Below are positions 17,446-26,242 of a DNA stretch of 64,000 nt, piece after piece. The translations under genes and the position numbers were made by a program. The DNA is from Anaerobacillus arseniciselenatis (lineage in GTDB: Bacteria; Bacillota; Bacilli; Bacillales; Anaerobacillaceae). Every line of letters starts with the position of its first letter. The stretch's first letter is position 1. The stretch spans positions 1 through 64,000 of the forward strand of contig NZ_MLQQ01000005.1 of the NCBI RefSeq assembly GCF_001865995.1. Reading direction: 5' to 3'. The notes under the pieces are model-generated. The model searched no databases, was not told the origin of the DNA, and worked only from the letters and a program-made list of their open reading frames with translations.

Positions 17446-17913
17446 GCATTATGGGGAGAGTGTGCTGTAGTTGGGTTCCTTATCGGGTCAAGCACGCGAG
17501 AAGATCTCGCGTTACCTTTTGGTGAGTGTAACGTTTCGTTCGGGCACGCGAGAAGGTCTCGCGTTTCCTTTTGGTTGATGTGACGCTTTGTTCGGGCGCG
17601 CGAGAAGGTCTCGCGTTTCCTTTTGTGTGAAGTAGCGCTTTGTTCGGGCACGCGAGAAGGTCTCGCGTTCCCTTTTAGTTGATGTGACGCTTTGTTCGGG
17701 CGCGCGAGAAGGTCTCGCGTCACCTTTTGGGTGATGTGACGCTTTGTTTGGGCGCGCGAGAAGGTCTCGCGTTACCTTTTAGCTAATGTAGAGTACGATT
17801 AGGGCACTTAGACTAAGGTTAAGTGGCCGAACTTGAGCGACAACATTGAATTCAGGCACTTACACTAATTTGCACATCAACCCCTGTTTTACTGCACAGT
17901 CCCCCCATAATGC
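17446..17913. repeat. imperfect inverted repeat flanking the 52-bp array
   Basis: The stretch 17446-17470 (GCATTATGGGGAGAGTGTGC onward) matches the reverse complement of 17889-17913 at about 21 of 25 positions. The pair brackets the tandem array and may mark one larger element. Confidence 0.45.
17485..17784. repeat. tandem array, six copies of a 52-bp unit
   Basis: The hairpin motif CGCGAGA-AGG-TCTCGCG recurs with its CACGCGAG or CGCGCGAG start at 17493, 17545, 17597, 17649, 17701 and 17753, an exact 52-base period. Between hairpins is TTTCCTTTTGGTTGATGTGA and CGCTTTGTTCGGG with small variations. The first copy has AGATCT in place of AGGTCT. The unit is not a multiple of three, so it is not coding. 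Confidence 0.9.
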
Positions 17914-18245
17914 GCGATACCGAGAAATTTCGAACTAAAACGCACTCCCCCCATACTATAAAACAGCCGTCACACCTTTATATAACGCTGTTTCCGTATT
18001 AATTGTTGCTTTTCAAATTAACTGTTATTACATGTAATTTCAAGGGTTGGCATCTTTTCGTTTTCTGTAACAACAATAATCCCATTAAAACAAGTCATTT
18101 ATAACCTAATTTATAGTAAAAGCAACAATCTTTACGAAAAGAGCCTTATATAAAAAGAAAAACAGATGGTACAATACCACCTGGATTAAAGCCTTCATTT
18201 GAATTTGCAATTCCGTTTAACTACCTTCAAAAAATACATTGTTCA
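17785..18245. other. intergenic region with inverted repeat
   Basis: No gene was found. ATTGTTGCTTTT (18002-18013) and AAAAGCAACAAT (18118-18129) form a 12-bp inverted pair spanning 128 bases. The right side, AAAGCAACAATC with GAAAAGAGCC, is shared with 59422-59460 upstream of modA. Confidence 0.45.
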
Positions 18246-18575
18246 TTAGTTAGCCTTCTTCATTTTCACACATTGGGCATGATGTGGACAAAGCGTTTCA
18301 CACTTTGATAGAGCTTGGTGTATTGAACACCATGATCTTTTAGCATAATAAATTGGGACCAATGCTTCTTGAGCTTTCTTTTTGACTACTTTTGCGAGGT
18401 TGTGATTAATAAAATCTGTTAATACCAAAACCGAATCTATACCTTCTGGAATATCTCTTTTTACTTGTCGTACCTTGCGACCATTTATATGAATAATTTC
18501 GTTGATCCCGAGTTCCTCTAACTTCCCTGGAATATTCCCTAAATTATCCGCGCCTACAATTAATAAAGATTTCAT
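18246..18575 (-). CDS. DUF2325 family protein with cysteine-rich C-terminus
   Basis: A 109-residue soluble protein of the DUF2325 family (MKSLLIVGADNLGNIPGKL). The first 80 residues look like a small alpha/beta domain. The tail has C83, C92, C96 and C102, plus H86, H98 and H99, in a C-x8-C-x3-C-x5-C spacing that could hold a metal or cluster. Start: the ATG at 18575 with AGGTG 9 bases upstream; an in-frame GTG lies 12 bases further up. Its promoter carries a Fur box in the spacer, so a link to iron limitation is inferred. No function is established. Confidence 0.8.
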   Translation of the reverse strand: MKSLLIVGADNLGNIPGKLEELGINEIIHINGRKVRQVKRDIPEGIDSVLVLTDFINHNLAKVVKKKAQEALVPIYYAKRSWCSIHQALSKCETLCPHHAQCVKMKKAN

Positions 18576-18616
18576 AATGATTGTCACCTACTTTTATCGT
18601 CGTTTTCTTATTTTCA

Positions 18617-18645
18617 TTTTAATTGATAACGATTATCAATGTCAA
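18617..18645 (-). promoter_or_regulatory. Fur-controlled promoter of the DUF2325 gene
   Basis: Minus-strand TTGACA (18640-18645), 17-base spacer, TTAAAA (18617-18622). The spacer is the palindrome TTGATAATCGTTATCAA (18623-18639), a close match to the 7-1-7 Fur consensus TGATAATNATTATCA. Confidence 0.82.
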
Positions 18646-18701
18646 CACTTTATTTAAGAAGAGTTTGACAATTCAATTTCATTTTTAAAATAAAAATAGG
18701 G

Positions 18702-18730
18702 TTGACAGATTTCCCAAAAACCTTTAAAGT
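18702..18730 (+). promoter_or_regulatory. promoter before M-box 1
   Basis: TTGACA (18702-18707), 17-base spacer, TAAAGT (18725-18730). The predicted start is just upstream of the riboswitch aptamer. Confidence 0.6.
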
Positions 18731-18746
18731 CTTCCTTAGAATTAAA

Positions 18747-18896
18747 TACCTCGTTAGGTGAGGCTCCTGTGCTGGAGATACGCTGCTGCCCAAAAATGTC
18801 CAAAGACGCCAATGGGTCAACAGGAACTATCGAATTAAGGTGGTTCTTAATGTAGCTGGATTTGATCCTATGCCGCACAGTGCTAAAGCTCTACGA
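18747..18896 (+). ncRNA. M-box magnesium riboswitch (ykoK leader) 1
   Basis: The conserved M-box core is present: TCGTTAGGTGAGGCTCCTGT, GGAGATACGCTGCTGCCCAA, GACGCCAATGGGTCAACAGG, AATGTAGCTGG and CAGTGCTAAAGCTCTACGAA. This RNA senses magnesium and, when Mg is plentiful, favours an intrinsic terminator. It is followed by a terminator (18964-18990) and mgtE. Confidence 0.95.
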
Positions 18897-18963
18897 ATGG
18901 AGGAAAAAACTTCTTTGTCTTGCCTTTTTTGGCAAGCAAGCTATTTTTGTTGTGCATTTAAAG

Positions 18964-18990
18964 CACCTTCATTCGTTGAAGGTGTTTTTT
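18964..18990 (+). terminator. terminator of M-box 1
   Basis: Stem CACCTTC/GAAGGTG with a 7-base loop and TTTTTT, about 70 bases after the aptamer and 175 bases before mgtE. It is the likely expression platform. Confidence 0.85.
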
Positions 18991-19165
18991 CACGTTTAAA
19001 TTATTATGGGGGTGGGGAAATGGATAGTGACTCGGATAGTAGGAAAACTTCATCGGTGGTCATCAAAAACTTTATGTTAAAACACACTATGAATAAGAAA
19101 CTAGGAATTCCATTTCTACATCCCAGATGGCAGATGTGATGAATTCCTACTAGGAGGAAAGCATC

Positions 19166-20536
19166 ATGGTAAAATTAGACCAACAAAATCGTAAAACTTA
19201 TACGAATCAAATTATCCAGACTCTTGTGGATCAAAACATGAGTGACTTTAGAGAATTATTTTTTGAGTTACACCCAACAGATCAAATTGAGATTTTAAAT
19301 TCGGTTACTAAAAAGCAAAGAAGTGCAATTTACAAGTATGTAAAACCGGAAGAATTCGCAGAAATCTTCCAAGGCCTAGAAGTGACAAAACAAAAACTAT
19401 ACATCTCAGAGCTACAACAAAATTATGCAATCGACGTTATTAATAATATGCCGTATGATGATGTCGCTGACTTTTTAGCTGAACTACCAGAGACGACTAA
19501 AGACCTTTATTTAAGTAAGATGAATAAAGAAGACTCTGAAGAGGTTATTCAATTACTGAAATACGATGACCAGACAGCTGGGGCGATCATGACGACAGAA
19601 TACATTTCAGTTTCTTCGACTGATACCGTCGGAAACGTCATGGAACGTATTCGTTTAGAGGCACCAGAAGCTGAAACGATTTATTATCTATATGTGATTG
19701 ATGAACAGTTAAAATTAGTCGGTGTTCTTTCATTAAGAGATTTGATCGTTTCTTCATTAGATCAAAAAATCGAAGACGTCATGTTAACGAGAGTTCGCTC
19801 CGTTGAAACACATACTGATCAGGAAGAAGTAGCTAGAATGATGAAAAAGTACGATTTTCTTGCCGTTCCTGTTACAGCTCAAGGAAAACTTGTCGGTATC
19901 GTTACAGTTGACGATATTATGGACGTTGTAGACGAAGAAACAGAAGAAGATTTCGGGGAGATTTCTGCCGCTAGAGGTTCTCTAGACGCTAATATTTCTG
20001 CTTTTTCCGCAGCGAAAAAGCGCTCTCCATGGATCATTATGTTAATGTTTTTAGGGCTTGTTACAGCTGGAGTAATCGGAGAATTTGAAGAAACACTAGA
20101 AGCAGTTATAATTTTAGCGGCATTCATTCCTTTAATTATGGACTCAGCTGGAAACACTGGTACACAGGCGTTAGCTGTTGTCGTTCGTGGTTTAGCATTA
20201 GGAACAGTAGACCGCTCATCCGTCGGGAAGTTATTGAAACGTGAATTCGGAACTGGCTTAATGCTCGGTGTAATTTGTGCAATTACATTATTAATCGTTG
20301 TTCCTTTCCTTTATCCAGAAGGTGGCATTATGTTAGCAGCTATCGTTGGGGTATCGTTATTCATTACACTAAGCCTTGCAACGATGGTTGGAGCAATCGT
20401 ACCATTAATCATTAACAAGCTAAAAATTGACCCAGCCGTTGCATCAGGTCCATTCATTACAACGATCAACGACATCATGGGATTAATTATCTTCTTCTCG
20501 ATTGCAACAGCATTACTTGATTATTTACCGCAATAA
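19166..20536 (+). CDS. mgtE: MgtE magnesium transporter 1
   Basis: A 456-residue MgtE. The N-terminal acidic helical domain covers about 1-130 and two CBS domains about 131-260. The C-terminal part (about 285-456) has five transmembrane helices with the conserved PLIMDSAGNTGTQ pore segment. It carries Mg2+ inward and is gated by cytosolic Mg2+ through the N and CBS domains. AGGAGG lies 9 bases before the ATG. M-box 1 precedes it, and a second mgtE follows 1 kb downstream. Confidence 0.96.
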   Translation: MVKLDQQNRKTYTNQIIQTLVDQNMSDFRELFFELHPTDQIEILNSVTKKQRSAIYKYVKPEEFAEIFQGLEVTKQKLYISELQQNYAIDVINNMPYDDVADFLAELPETTKDLYLSKMNKEDSEEVIQLLKYDDQTAGAIMTTEYISVSSTDTVGNVMERIRLEAPEAETIYYLYVIDEQLKLVGVLSLRDLIVSSLDQKIEDVMLTRVRSVETHTDQEEVARMMKKYDFLAVPVTAQGKLVGIVTVDDIMDVVDEETEEDFGEISAARGSLDANISAFSAAKKRSPWIIMLMFLGLVTAGVIGEFEETLEAVIILAAFIPLIMDSAGNTGTQALAVVVRGLALGTVDRSSVGKLLKREFGTGLMLGVICAITLLIVVPFLYPEGGIMLAAIVGVSLFITLSLATMVGAIVPLIINKLKIDPAVASGPFITTINDIMGLIIFFSIATALLDYLPQ

Positions 20537-20547
20537 ACTAAATAAAC

Positions 20548-20697
20548 GCTTCGTTAGGTGAGGCTCCTGTGTTGGAGATATGCTACTGCCCAGAAATGTC
20601 GAGAGACGCCAACGGGTCAACAGGAACTATCGATCAAGGTAGTTTTTAATGTAGCTGGCAAATGTCCTATGCCACACAGTGCTAAAGCTCAACTTGG
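20548..20697 (+). ncRNA. M-box magnesium riboswitch (ykoK leader) 2
   Basis: A second M-box with the same core (TCGTTAGGTGAGGCTCCTGT, GACGCCAACGGGTCAACAGG, AATGTAGCTGG, CAGTGCTAAAGCTC). It differs from the first at scattered positions. It lies between mgtE 1 and mgtC, so the downstream pair has its own magnesium control. Confidence 0.95.
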
Positions 20698-20711
20698 AAG
20701 ATATATTAATT

Positions 20712-20753
20712 GAAATAGTACCTTCTTTTGTTGAGGGTGCTATTTCTTTTTTT
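20712..20753 (+). terminator. terminator of M-box 2
   Basis: Stem GAAATAGTACC/GGTGCTATTTC (one mismatch) followed by TTTTTTT, between the aptamer and mgtC. Confidence 0.8.
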
Positions 20754-20798
20754 GGGGTATGTTATTATTGTACAAATTATTGCTAGAAGGTGGTAAAA

Positions 20799-21512
20799 AT
20801 GGTTTTTAATACTGAAATTTTAATCAAACTTTGTATTGCTTTAGTATTCGGAATGTTGATCGGCATCGATCGGCAGTTAAAGCACAAACCACTCGGTTTA
20901 AAAACAAGTATGGTCATATGTGTTGCTAGCTGCCTCGTAACGATCGTTTCCATTGAATCATTTTATAAATTCGCTTCACCAACTTTTAATGCCATCGATC
21001 CGATGCGATTAGCTGCACAAATCGTTTCAGGCGTCGGTTTTATTGGAGCTGGCGTCATATTACGTAGACAAAATGATGTGATCTCAGGTTTAACTAGTGC
21101 AGCAATGATTTGGGCTGCTTCTGGTCTAGGAATTGCTGTAGGTGCCGGTTTTTACTTTCCTGCAAGTGTTGCGGTAACCCTTTTAATAATCGCTGTAAAC
21201 TTTTTACCTATTTTAATAAAAGCCATTGGTCCTTCAGCACTAAGAGAACGAGATGTTTCGGTTCGAATTGTGATGGAGCCAAATTACCGGATGACTGAAC
21301 TAATTAAAGCTATCGAGAAAAAAAGCGAAGGTCTCAACAACGAAGAAAAAAGTGAAATAAAAATTCGAAATATAAAGCTGAAAGATATTAAAGACGGTAA
21401 CCAACAGATTGATTTAACAATCTCTGCTCCGGAAAATAAATATACTACTGAGGTCTATTACTTAATTAAAAAAATCGATCATGTTCTAACAGTTGAAGTA
21501 GAACACCTGTAA
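20799..21512 (+). CDS. MgtC/SapB family membrane protein
   Basis: A 237-residue protein. About four transmembrane segments occupy residues 1-140, with the MgtC signature GMLIGIDRQLKHKPLGLKTS and GVGFIGAGVILR. A cytoplasmic C-terminal domain covers about 145-237. MgtC proteins support growth in low magnesium and in some bacteria modulate ATP synthase; they are not proven Mg transporters. The ATG at 20799 is chosen behind AAGGTGG; a GTG 9 bases upstream overlaps that site. It lies 20 bases before mgtE 2, behind M-box 2. Confidence 0.9.
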   Translation: MVFNTEILIKLCIALVFGMLIGIDRQLKHKPLGLKTSMVICVASCLVTIVSIESFYKFASPTFNAIDPMRLAAQIVSGVGFIGAGVILRRQNDVISGLTSAAMIWAASGLGIAVGAGFYFPASVAVTLLIIAVNFLPILIKAIGPSALRERDVSVRIVMEPNYRMTELIKAIEKKSEGLNNEEKSEIKIRNIKLKDIKDGNQQIDLTISAPENKYTTEVYYLIKKIDHVLTVEVEHL

Positions 21513-21532
21513 AAGAAAGGAGGATCTTTACC

Positions 21533-22897
21533 ATGAAAAAAATAAGCTTGAAAAACCGTGAAGAATTTACTTATTATCTTTTTCTCTATTTAAAGAATCA
21601 AGATAAAGTTCGATTTCGTGAAGAGTTTTTAGATTTACACCCAACAGATCAAAATGAGCTATTTATTCAAATGAGCCTTGAGAAAAGAAAACGTGTTTAT
21701 GAATATTTAACTGCTGCAGAATTTGCGGACATATTTAAAGGGCTATCTTTGAAATACCAGAAAGAAGTTTTTTCGGAACTTGAGGATATGTATGGACTTG
21801 AAATGTTACGGGAACTTCCTGCCGATGAGATTACCGATTTTTTTAGTGAAATCCCAGATCATATATCCAACTATTTATTAGAAAAAATGGAGAAAAAAGA
21901 AGCAGAAAATATTAAGTTACTTTTATCATACAAAGAAGATACAGCTGGCTCGTTAATGACAACAGAATTTGTAACCGTCAAACCTACCGAAACAGTGTCT
22001 AAGATCATGGAGCAATTGCGACGAGAAGGAGAAAATGCCGAAACGATTTATTACTTATATGTCACGAATGAAATCGGAACATTAAACGGTGTTATCTCTT
22101 TACGAGAACTGATTACCGCTCCTCTAGAAGAGAGTGTGGAAACATTAATGAAAGAGCAATTAATCACCGTGTCTCCATTCGCTGACCAAGAAGAAGTTTC
22201 AAAAGTGATTAGAGATTACGATTTACTTGCCGTTCCTGTCACTACCTCTGACGGAAAAATTATTGGTATCGTCACGGTTGATGATATCATTGATGTTTTA
22301 GAAGAGGAGACAACTGAAGACCTCGGAGATTTCGCAGCCGTGAAAGGAGCTGTCGATCTTGAAGTGAACTCTTTCGTCGCAACGAAAAAACGATTACCTT
22401 GGCTAGTCCTACTAATGTTTATCGGGATGTTAACTGCAGGTTTAATCAGTAGTTTTGAAGCGACATTAGCAGAAGTTGCTATCTTAGCACTATTCATTCC
22501 ACTCATCGCTGATATGGGAGGAAACACAGGTACACAATCATTAGCCGTTGTCGTTCGTGGGTTAGCTCTCGATCAGTTGGACCGAAATAAAATAATCCAA
22601 TTATTAAAAAGAGAAGCTGGAGCAGGCATTATGTTAGGTGTTATTTGTGGTTTAATCGTTTCAGTTATCGCATTAATCATTCCTCAAGGGAATGTCCTCC
22701 TTGGCATTATTATTGGAACTTCATTAATGATTACGATACTTTTCTCAACGATTTCTGGTACGATCATTCCACTTATCGTCCATCGCTTTAACATTGATCC
22801 GGCATTAGCATCTGGTCCATTTATTACAACGATTAACGATATTATTGGGCTTTTAACTTATTTTTCAATTGCAACAGTGTTATTACAATATTTATAG
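21533..22897 (+). CDS. mgtE: MgtE magnesium transporter 2
   Basis: A 454-residue MgtE paralogue with the same layout as the first: N domain, two CBS domains, five transmembrane helices and the PLIADMGGNTGTQS pore segment. AAAGGAGG precedes the ATG. The two MgtE proteins share long blocks (FADIFKGL/FAEIFQGL, LDLHPTDQ/FELHPTDQ, SGPFITTINDI) but differ enough to be an old duplication. Confidence 0.95.
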   Translation: MKKISLKNREEFTYYLFLYLKNQDKVRFREEFLDLHPTDQNELFIQMSLEKRKRVYEYLTAAEFADIFKGLSLKYQKEVFSELEDMYGLEMLRELPADEITDFFSEIPDHISNYLLEKMEKKEAENIKLLLSYKEDTAGSLMTTEFVTVKPTETVSKIMEQLRREGENAETIYYLYVTNEIGTLNGVISLRELITAPLEESVETLMKEQLITVSPFADQEEVSKVIRDYDLLAVPVTTSDGKIIGIVTVDDIIDVLEEETTEDLGDFAAVKGAVDLEVNSFVATKKRLPWLVLLMFIGMLTAGLISSFEATLAEVAILALFIPLIADMGGNTGTQSLAVVVRGLALDQLDRNKIIQLLKREAGAGIMLGVICGLIVSVIALIIPQGNVLLGIIIGTSLMITILFSTISGTIIPLIVHRFNIDPALASGPFITTINDIIGLLTYFSIATVLLQYL

Positions 22898-22997
22898 CAA
22901 TTTTTTCTTAAATTTATGTCAATTTAAAATTAAATACTTTTAATTATTTTGTAAAATATGTATACAATTGAGAAATATTATCAATAATAAAAATAAA

Positions 22998-23025
22998 GAA
23001 TGGGCAGTCGGCTAACTACCCATTC
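22998..23025 (-). terminator. terminator after DUF1540 gene
   Basis: Minus-strand stem GAATGGGTAGT/ACTGCCCATTC (one mismatch) followed by TTTATTTTTATT. Confidence 0.7.
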
Positions 23026-23034
23026 TCAAAAATA

Positions 23035-23190
23035 TTACATTCCTGGTTCAAATGTTTTACAATCAGTTTCTTCTTGTTTAGAAGCTTCTTTCCCCTTATG
23101 ACTTATAACATAAATTTCTTCTGCAGCGCACTTGTTACCTTTTGCCCAGTACGTACAGTTACTTACTTCGCATAGTACATCTTGTGCCAA
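23035..23190 (-). CDS. DUF1540 family small cysteine-rich protein
   Basis: A 51-residue protein starting MAQDVLCEVSNCTYWAKGNK. Cysteines at 7, 12, 21 and 44 follow the DUF1540 pattern (C-x4-C-x8-C), which suggests a small metal-binding fold. The start is TTG at 23190, with GGAGGTG 7 bases before it. Function is unknown; it is downstream of, and convergent with, mgtE 2. Confidence 0.85.
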   Translation of the reverse strand: MAQDVLCEVSNCTYWAKGNKCAAEEIYVISHKGKEASKQEETDCKTFEPGM

Positions 23191-23284
23191 AATACTTCAC
23201 CTCCATTTCTTTAAATTAGGATGGCCATATTGTAGGGTTATAATACTAAATTCAACCGATTAATGACGTTTTGTAATTAAAAAT

Positions 23285-23314
23285 GGCTTGTCGCAATAAT
23301 TTCTGCGACAAGCC
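23285..23314 (-). terminator. terminator after iron permease gene
   Basis: Minus-strand stem GGCTTGTCGCA/TGCGACAAGCC with ATTTTTAATT following. Confidence 0.88.
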
Positions 23315-23322
23315 TAATCTTT

Positions 23323-25008
23323 CTAATATTTTTTTAATAAATAACGTAACGGAATGATCGATACAATAACAAGTAATAATGCGGCTGGTGCTGCTAGATG
23401 ATAAATTGCCTCTGACGCTTCAAAATAAACGCGAACAGCTAACGTATCAAATCCCGGTGGTCGCAACATTAATGTTGCCGGAAGCTCTTTAATCGAACTA
23501 ACAAAGACAAGCGCCCCCCCTGCTAAAACCCCTGGTAAAATCGTCGGTAAAATAACTTTAAACATAATTTTCCATGGTGGATAACCTAAACTTCGTGCTG
23601 CCTCATCAATTCTCGGTGATACTAGACTTAATGAAGCCTCACCTGCTTGCATTGCCTGTGGCAAGAAGCGAACGACAAAAGCAAGAGCAACCATATAAAA
23701 CGTGCTATAAAGTGCTGGAATATGATTATTAAAAATAAATACAAAGCCTAGAGCAACGATTACACCAGGTAACGCATACCCCGCATAACATAACTTATCA
23801 ATAATCGTTGTGATCGTGGATGGGTAACGCGTTTTTAGATATATAATCGGTAACGCAAGTAGCATACATAGGATCGCCGCCAACCCGGAGACTTTCAAAC
23901 TGTTCCATGCAAAGCTAAAGAATCTTTCATCTAAAGCACCCATTCGAATACCGATATTTGACCAATATACAAGTACACTGATTGGTAATACGACAGATAC
24001 AAAAAATACACCTACCACATATAAAATTGCCCACGGTTTCCATTTTCCTAATTTTAAAATGTCTGGTTCTCTAAACGTATTAGAAGTCTGGTAATATTTA
24101 TTTTTCTTACGAGTACGAGCTTCAATCCATAAAATACCTACTGTTAATATGATTAGTACTAAACTTAGAACAGATGCCGAAGCGGTATCAAACCCGGCTC
24201 GCTGGAAGTAAATAGCTGCAGTGAACGTTACATATCTTAACATCGCAATCGCACCGAAATCAGAGAGCACATATAACGAGATCAAAATTGCACCTGCACC
24301 AATGGCCGGTCTTAAAAATGGTAAGTTTACTTTCCAGAAAATTTGCGATGTTGTCATTCCTTGTGAACGAGCAACTTCTTCAAAGTTTCGGTTCATTTTT
24401 CTTAGTGACGCACTAGCGATTAAATAAACATAAGGGTACGTAAACATTGTTAAAACAAAGAATACACCCCAAAAAGAATATATATTTAACGGATAATTCC
24501 CGAAAGTATCAACGAGCCACGGTGTATCACGCCAAATGTTGCGAACCCAACCACTTGGGCCGAATACGATAATATAGGTTACTGCACCTACGTACGGTGG
24601 AATAACTAATGGTAATGCAAGTAACCATTGCCAATATTTACGACCAGGCAAGTCCGTCCTAACGACAATCCAGGCGAGCGTTACACCGATGATAACGGCA
24701 CATGCCGTTACAGCGAACGTAAGAGAGAATGTATTCCATAATAGTTCCGGGATTCTGCCGTCAAGAAGACGCTTCCAACGATCAACGCCAGCAAAAAGTG
24801 AACGCCACACGACATAAATAATCGGTATCGACATAATGGCAGCTACAATCATTCCTAATAGAAGTAAACCTGAGCCTGGCGGATTGCCTTGCCAACTATC
24901 AAACCATTTCTTTCTGAAGAAATGGAGAATGGTTGGGGAATTTTTTTCCCCAACCTTGGCATTTTGATTATTATTTAGTTGTGACTTATTTTTACTGTCA
25001 TTTTTCAT
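23323..25008 (-). CDS. ferric iron ABC transporter permease
   Basis: A 561-residue membrane protein of the FbpB/SfuB/FutB type. Two fused binding-protein-dependent permease domains give about twelve transmembrane helices. EAA-type loops appear as EVARSQGMTTSQIFWKVNLP (about 208) and EAARSLGYPPWKIMFKVILP (about 473). It forms the channel for iron received from the adjacent binding protein. It lies 32 bases after the binding protein gene in the same transcript. Confidence 0.92.
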   Translation of the reverse strand: MKNDSKNKSQLNNNQNAKVGEKNSPTILHFFRKKWFDSWQGNPPGSGLLLLGMIVAAIMSIPIIYVVWRSLFAGVDRWKRLLDGRIPELLWNTFSLTFAVTACAVIIGVTLAWIVVRTDLPGRKYWQWLLALPLVIPPYVGAVTYIIVFGPSGWVRNIWRDTPWLVDTFGNYPLNIYSFWGVFFVLTMFTYPYVYLIASASLRKMNRNFEEVARSQGMTTSQIFWKVNLPFLRPAIGAGAILISLYVLSDFGAIAMLRYVTFTAAIYFQRAGFDTASASVLSLVLIILTVGILWIEARTRKKNKYYQTSNTFREPDILKLGKWKPWAILYVVGVFFVSVVLPISVLVYWSNIGIRMGALDERFFSFAWNSLKVSGLAAILCMLLALPIIYLKTRYPSTITTIIDKLCYAGYALPGVIVALGFVFIFNNHIPALYSTFYMVALAFVVRFLPQAMQAGEASLSLVSPRIDEAARSLGYPPWKIMFKVILPTILPGVLAGGALVFVSSIKELPATLMLRPPGFDTLAVRVYFEASEAIYHLAAPAALLLVIVSIIPLRYLLKKY

Positions 25009-25040
25009 ATTATGCCGTCTCCTAAAATTGCTTTTAAATA

Positions 25041-26174
25041 CTACCTTAATTCAAGATCTAAACCTGATTGTTCAATTAAAGCTCTAGTGTCTTGGAAGTA
25101 GTTTCCAAGCTCTTTAATTGGCATATCTTGAACTTTTAAGTCGTTAAAGTCAACGATATGTGGTTCTACTTCTGCTGGATAACTAGCACCATAGTCTGAG
25201 TTAATAAGAAGTTCTAAAGACTCACCAACAAACATCACTTGGTTTTCAGGTAATAATAACCATTCGATAAACGCAATTGCATTTTCTTGATTTGGTCCAT
25301 CTTTAACAAGTCCTGCACCTGCTGCATTGGCAACTACACCCATTTGATCTGCTTCTTGATCAAGGTAAATGAAACCTACATTATTGTTATCTGGCTCTAC
25401 TAATTGTTGATGGAAATAATAGTTGTTAACAAGTCCAAATGAATGCTCACCAGCACCTACAGCACGACGGATGTCACCGTGACCTTGAGTGATTGCTGCA
25501 GCATTTTCACTAACCACTTCAATCCACTCGGCTGTTTTTTCATCGCCCCACTCATAACGTAATGCTGAGATGTGACCGATCATACCACCGTTCCCACCAC
25601 GAGTAATTGCATAGCCACCTTCTACATCAGCCCATTTAGGGTCAAATAACTCTTCAATGCTTTTTGGCATTTCATCTTCAGTAATCATATCTTTGTTATA
25701 AATAAATCCACGAGATCTAGCTGAGATTGCAAAGTATGCATTATCATCAGCACGGAAGTCTGCTGGAATTGAATCAATCCCGTCAAAATCGTAACCTTGT
25801 AATAACCCTTCCATGTGTAAGTATCCTAATGCACCTAAGTCATTAGAAATAAATACATCTGCTCGTACATTATTCGCTTCCTCTACAACTTGCAATGGAT
25901 TAGCATCATGTAAAGCTTGAACTTCAATTCCAGTGTCCGCTGTAAACTTATCAAGTAAAGCTTGAACAAATCTTTCATTACGTGCTGAGTATACCACAAT
26001 TTCACCATCTAGTTCTACTACTTCTTCATCAGTTTGTTGCTCATCTTGACCACTTCCAACTTCACTCGGATCTGGTTCAGCAGTGTTTTCATCTTCGTTA
26101 TTTCCACAACCTGCTGCGAATACTAATCCTAATGCTAATATTGCAAAAAGGATCGCTTTTAATGTCTTGTTCAT
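25041..26174 (-). CDS. ferric iron ABC transporter substrate-binding lipoprotein
   Basis: A 377-residue lipoprotein with a signal peptide ending in the lipobox FAAGC (Cys23). An acidic linker follows, then a class II periplasmic-binding fold (EIVVYSARNERFVQALLDKF). The opening resembles FutA/FbpA-type iron-binding proteins; tyrosines in the C-terminal half, such as NNYYFHQQL, match the usual ferric iron ligands. A Fur box overlaps its promoter. Confidence 0.92.
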   Translation of the reverse strand: MNKTLKAILFAILALGLVFAAGCGNNEDENTAEPDPSEVGSGQDEQQTDEEVVELDGEIVVYSARNERFVQALLDKFTADTGIEVQALHDANPLQVVEEANNVRADVFISNDLGALGYLHMEGLLQGYDFDGIDSIPADFRADDNAYFAISARSRGFIYNKDMITEDEMPKSIEELFDPKWADVEGGYAITRGGNGGMIGHISALRYEWGDEKTAEWIEVVSENAAAITQGHGDIRRAVGAGEHSFGLVNNYYFHQQLVEPDNNNVGFIYLDQEADQMGVVANAAGAGLVKDGPNQENAIAFIEWLLLPENQVMFVGESLELLINSDYGASYPAEVEPHIVDFNDLKVQDMPIKELGNYFQDTRALIEQSGLDLELR

Positions 26175-26205
26175 AGTTGGTTTCCCCCTAAGTATTTTGT
26201 CTGAA

Positions 26206-26220
26206 GAATGAAATTCATTC
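26206..26220. promoter_or_regulatory. second Fur-like palindrome before the iron-binding protein gene
   Basis: GAATGAAATTCATTC is a perfect 7-1-7 palindrome lying between the predicted transcription start and the ATG. The extended form TGAGAATGAATTTCATTC resembles Fur boxes. Confidence 0.55.
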
Positions 26221-26242
26221 TCAATTAATTATCACAATTCAT

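Noticed and set aside
17313..17723. 136-codon open frame on the minus strand through the 52-bp repeats
   Set aside because: The repeat unit is not a multiple of three, so the frame reads different peptides in each unit. It has no ribosome binding site and covers part of the array only.
17485..17784. Possible CRISPR array
   Set aside because: Units are contiguous and nearly identical over all 52 bases, with no variable spacers and no cas genes nearby.
18654..18878. 74-codon minus-strand frame over M-box 1
   Set aside because: It reads the reverse complement of a riboswitch aptamer.
19879..20157. 92- and 103-codon antisense frames over both mgtE genes (also 22216-22527)
   Set aside because: Similar shadows occur in both paralogues because the coding strands are conserved; there is no independent evidence.
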